Assembly: GCF_016905005.1 (NCBI RefSeq)
Contig: NZ_JADIKC010000007.1
Span: 489,306 to 553,305 of the forward strand
Direction of reading: 5' to 3'
Source of the DNA: Dyella kyungheensis
Lineage (GTDB): Bacteria; Pseudomonadota; Gammaproteobacteria; Xanthomonadales; Rhodanobacteraceae
Length of the DNA stretch: 64,000 bases
A model generated the notes under the pieces. That model searched no databases. It worked only from the letters and a program-made list of their open reading frames with translations, and was not told where the DNA came from. Position 1 is the first letter of the stretch. Each line of letters opens with the position of its first letter. A program made the position numbers and the translations under genes. This document shows, piece by piece, positions 63,964-64,000 of the stretch.

Positions 63964-64000
63964 ATGAGCGCGTCCGATTCCGTCAAGCCCGATCCCGTCA
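63964..64000 (+). CDS. Start of a gene cut by the window edge
   Basis: ATG at 63964 begins MSASDSVKPDPV and continues past the edge, divergent from ygfB. In related genomes the gene divergent from ygfB is a small coiled protein followed by zapA and 6S RNA; nothing in these 12 codons can confirm this. The TATAGT box at 63950 could be a promoter element. Confidence 0.3.
   Translation, partial: MSASDSVKPDPV

Overview
This 64-kb window is GC-rich chromosomal DNA of a gammaproteobacterium. Gene content and order (pilMNOPQ divergent from mrcA, yicC-gmk, rph-rdgB-hemW, ygfB-pepP, a type B L31 next to gltA) and protein character point to the Xanthomonadales/Lysobacterales, probably the Rhodanobacteraceae (Dyella, Luteibacter, Frateuria, Rhodanobacter). 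That placement is an inference from gene content, not a computed phylogeny. Nearly all of the window is coding. I see no tRNA, rRNA, transposase, prophage or CRISPR array.

Layout. 0-4 kb: the end of an exopolysaccharide/group 4 capsule operon (Wza-like, GfcB, GfcC, GfcD/YjbH). 4-7 kb: a small Rieske protein, a small membrane protein, an AraC-MGMT DNA-repair fusion and an EamA exporter. 6.9-11.4 kb (minus): a MacAB-like ABC system made of an adaptor, an ATPase and two separate FtsX-type permeases. 11.6-14.4 kb: FAH-family hydrolase, mscL and a secreted M28 peptidase. 14.5-19.6 kb (minus): RND permease and adaptor with a MarR-type regulator. 19.6-27.2 kb: a macrodomain protein, then a MoxR-DUF58-DUF4381-BatA-BatB/C-BatD operon. 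27.3-32.5 kb (minus): type IV pilus assembly operon pilMNOPQ, divergent from the PBP1a gene mrcA. 35-39 kb: an unknown conserved protein, citrate synthase, L31B and a nucleoside hydrolase.

39-51 kb (mostly minus): recG, ridA, spoT, rpoZ, a complete phospholipid-transport set (mlaFEDCB with divergent mlaA), gmk and yicC. The mla block lies between gmk and rpoZ. MlaD carries two near-complete MCE units. 51-56 kb (plus): rph, rdgB (with an internal 18-bp duplication), hemW, a DUF1631 protein and a PilZ protein. 56.2-57.3 kb is a gene-free island packed with several repeat types. 57.3-61.9 kb: pepQ and the cytochrome bd operon cydP-cydA-cydB-cydX. 62-63.9 kb (minus): pepP and ygfB, then the first codons of a divergent gene.

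Scattered through intergenic spaces is a family of palindromic REP-doublet elements (four paired copies and one odd single copy), always at the 3' ends of genes or between operons. The most noteworthy observations are the duplicated MCE unit in MlaD, a BatB-type VWA domain that has lost the first MIDAS aspartate, the REP-doublet family and composite repeat island, several perfect 16-bp palindromes at divergent promoters, and the AraC-MGMT fusion without an Ada sensor domain. I did not find a defence system or a clearly new multi-gene system.
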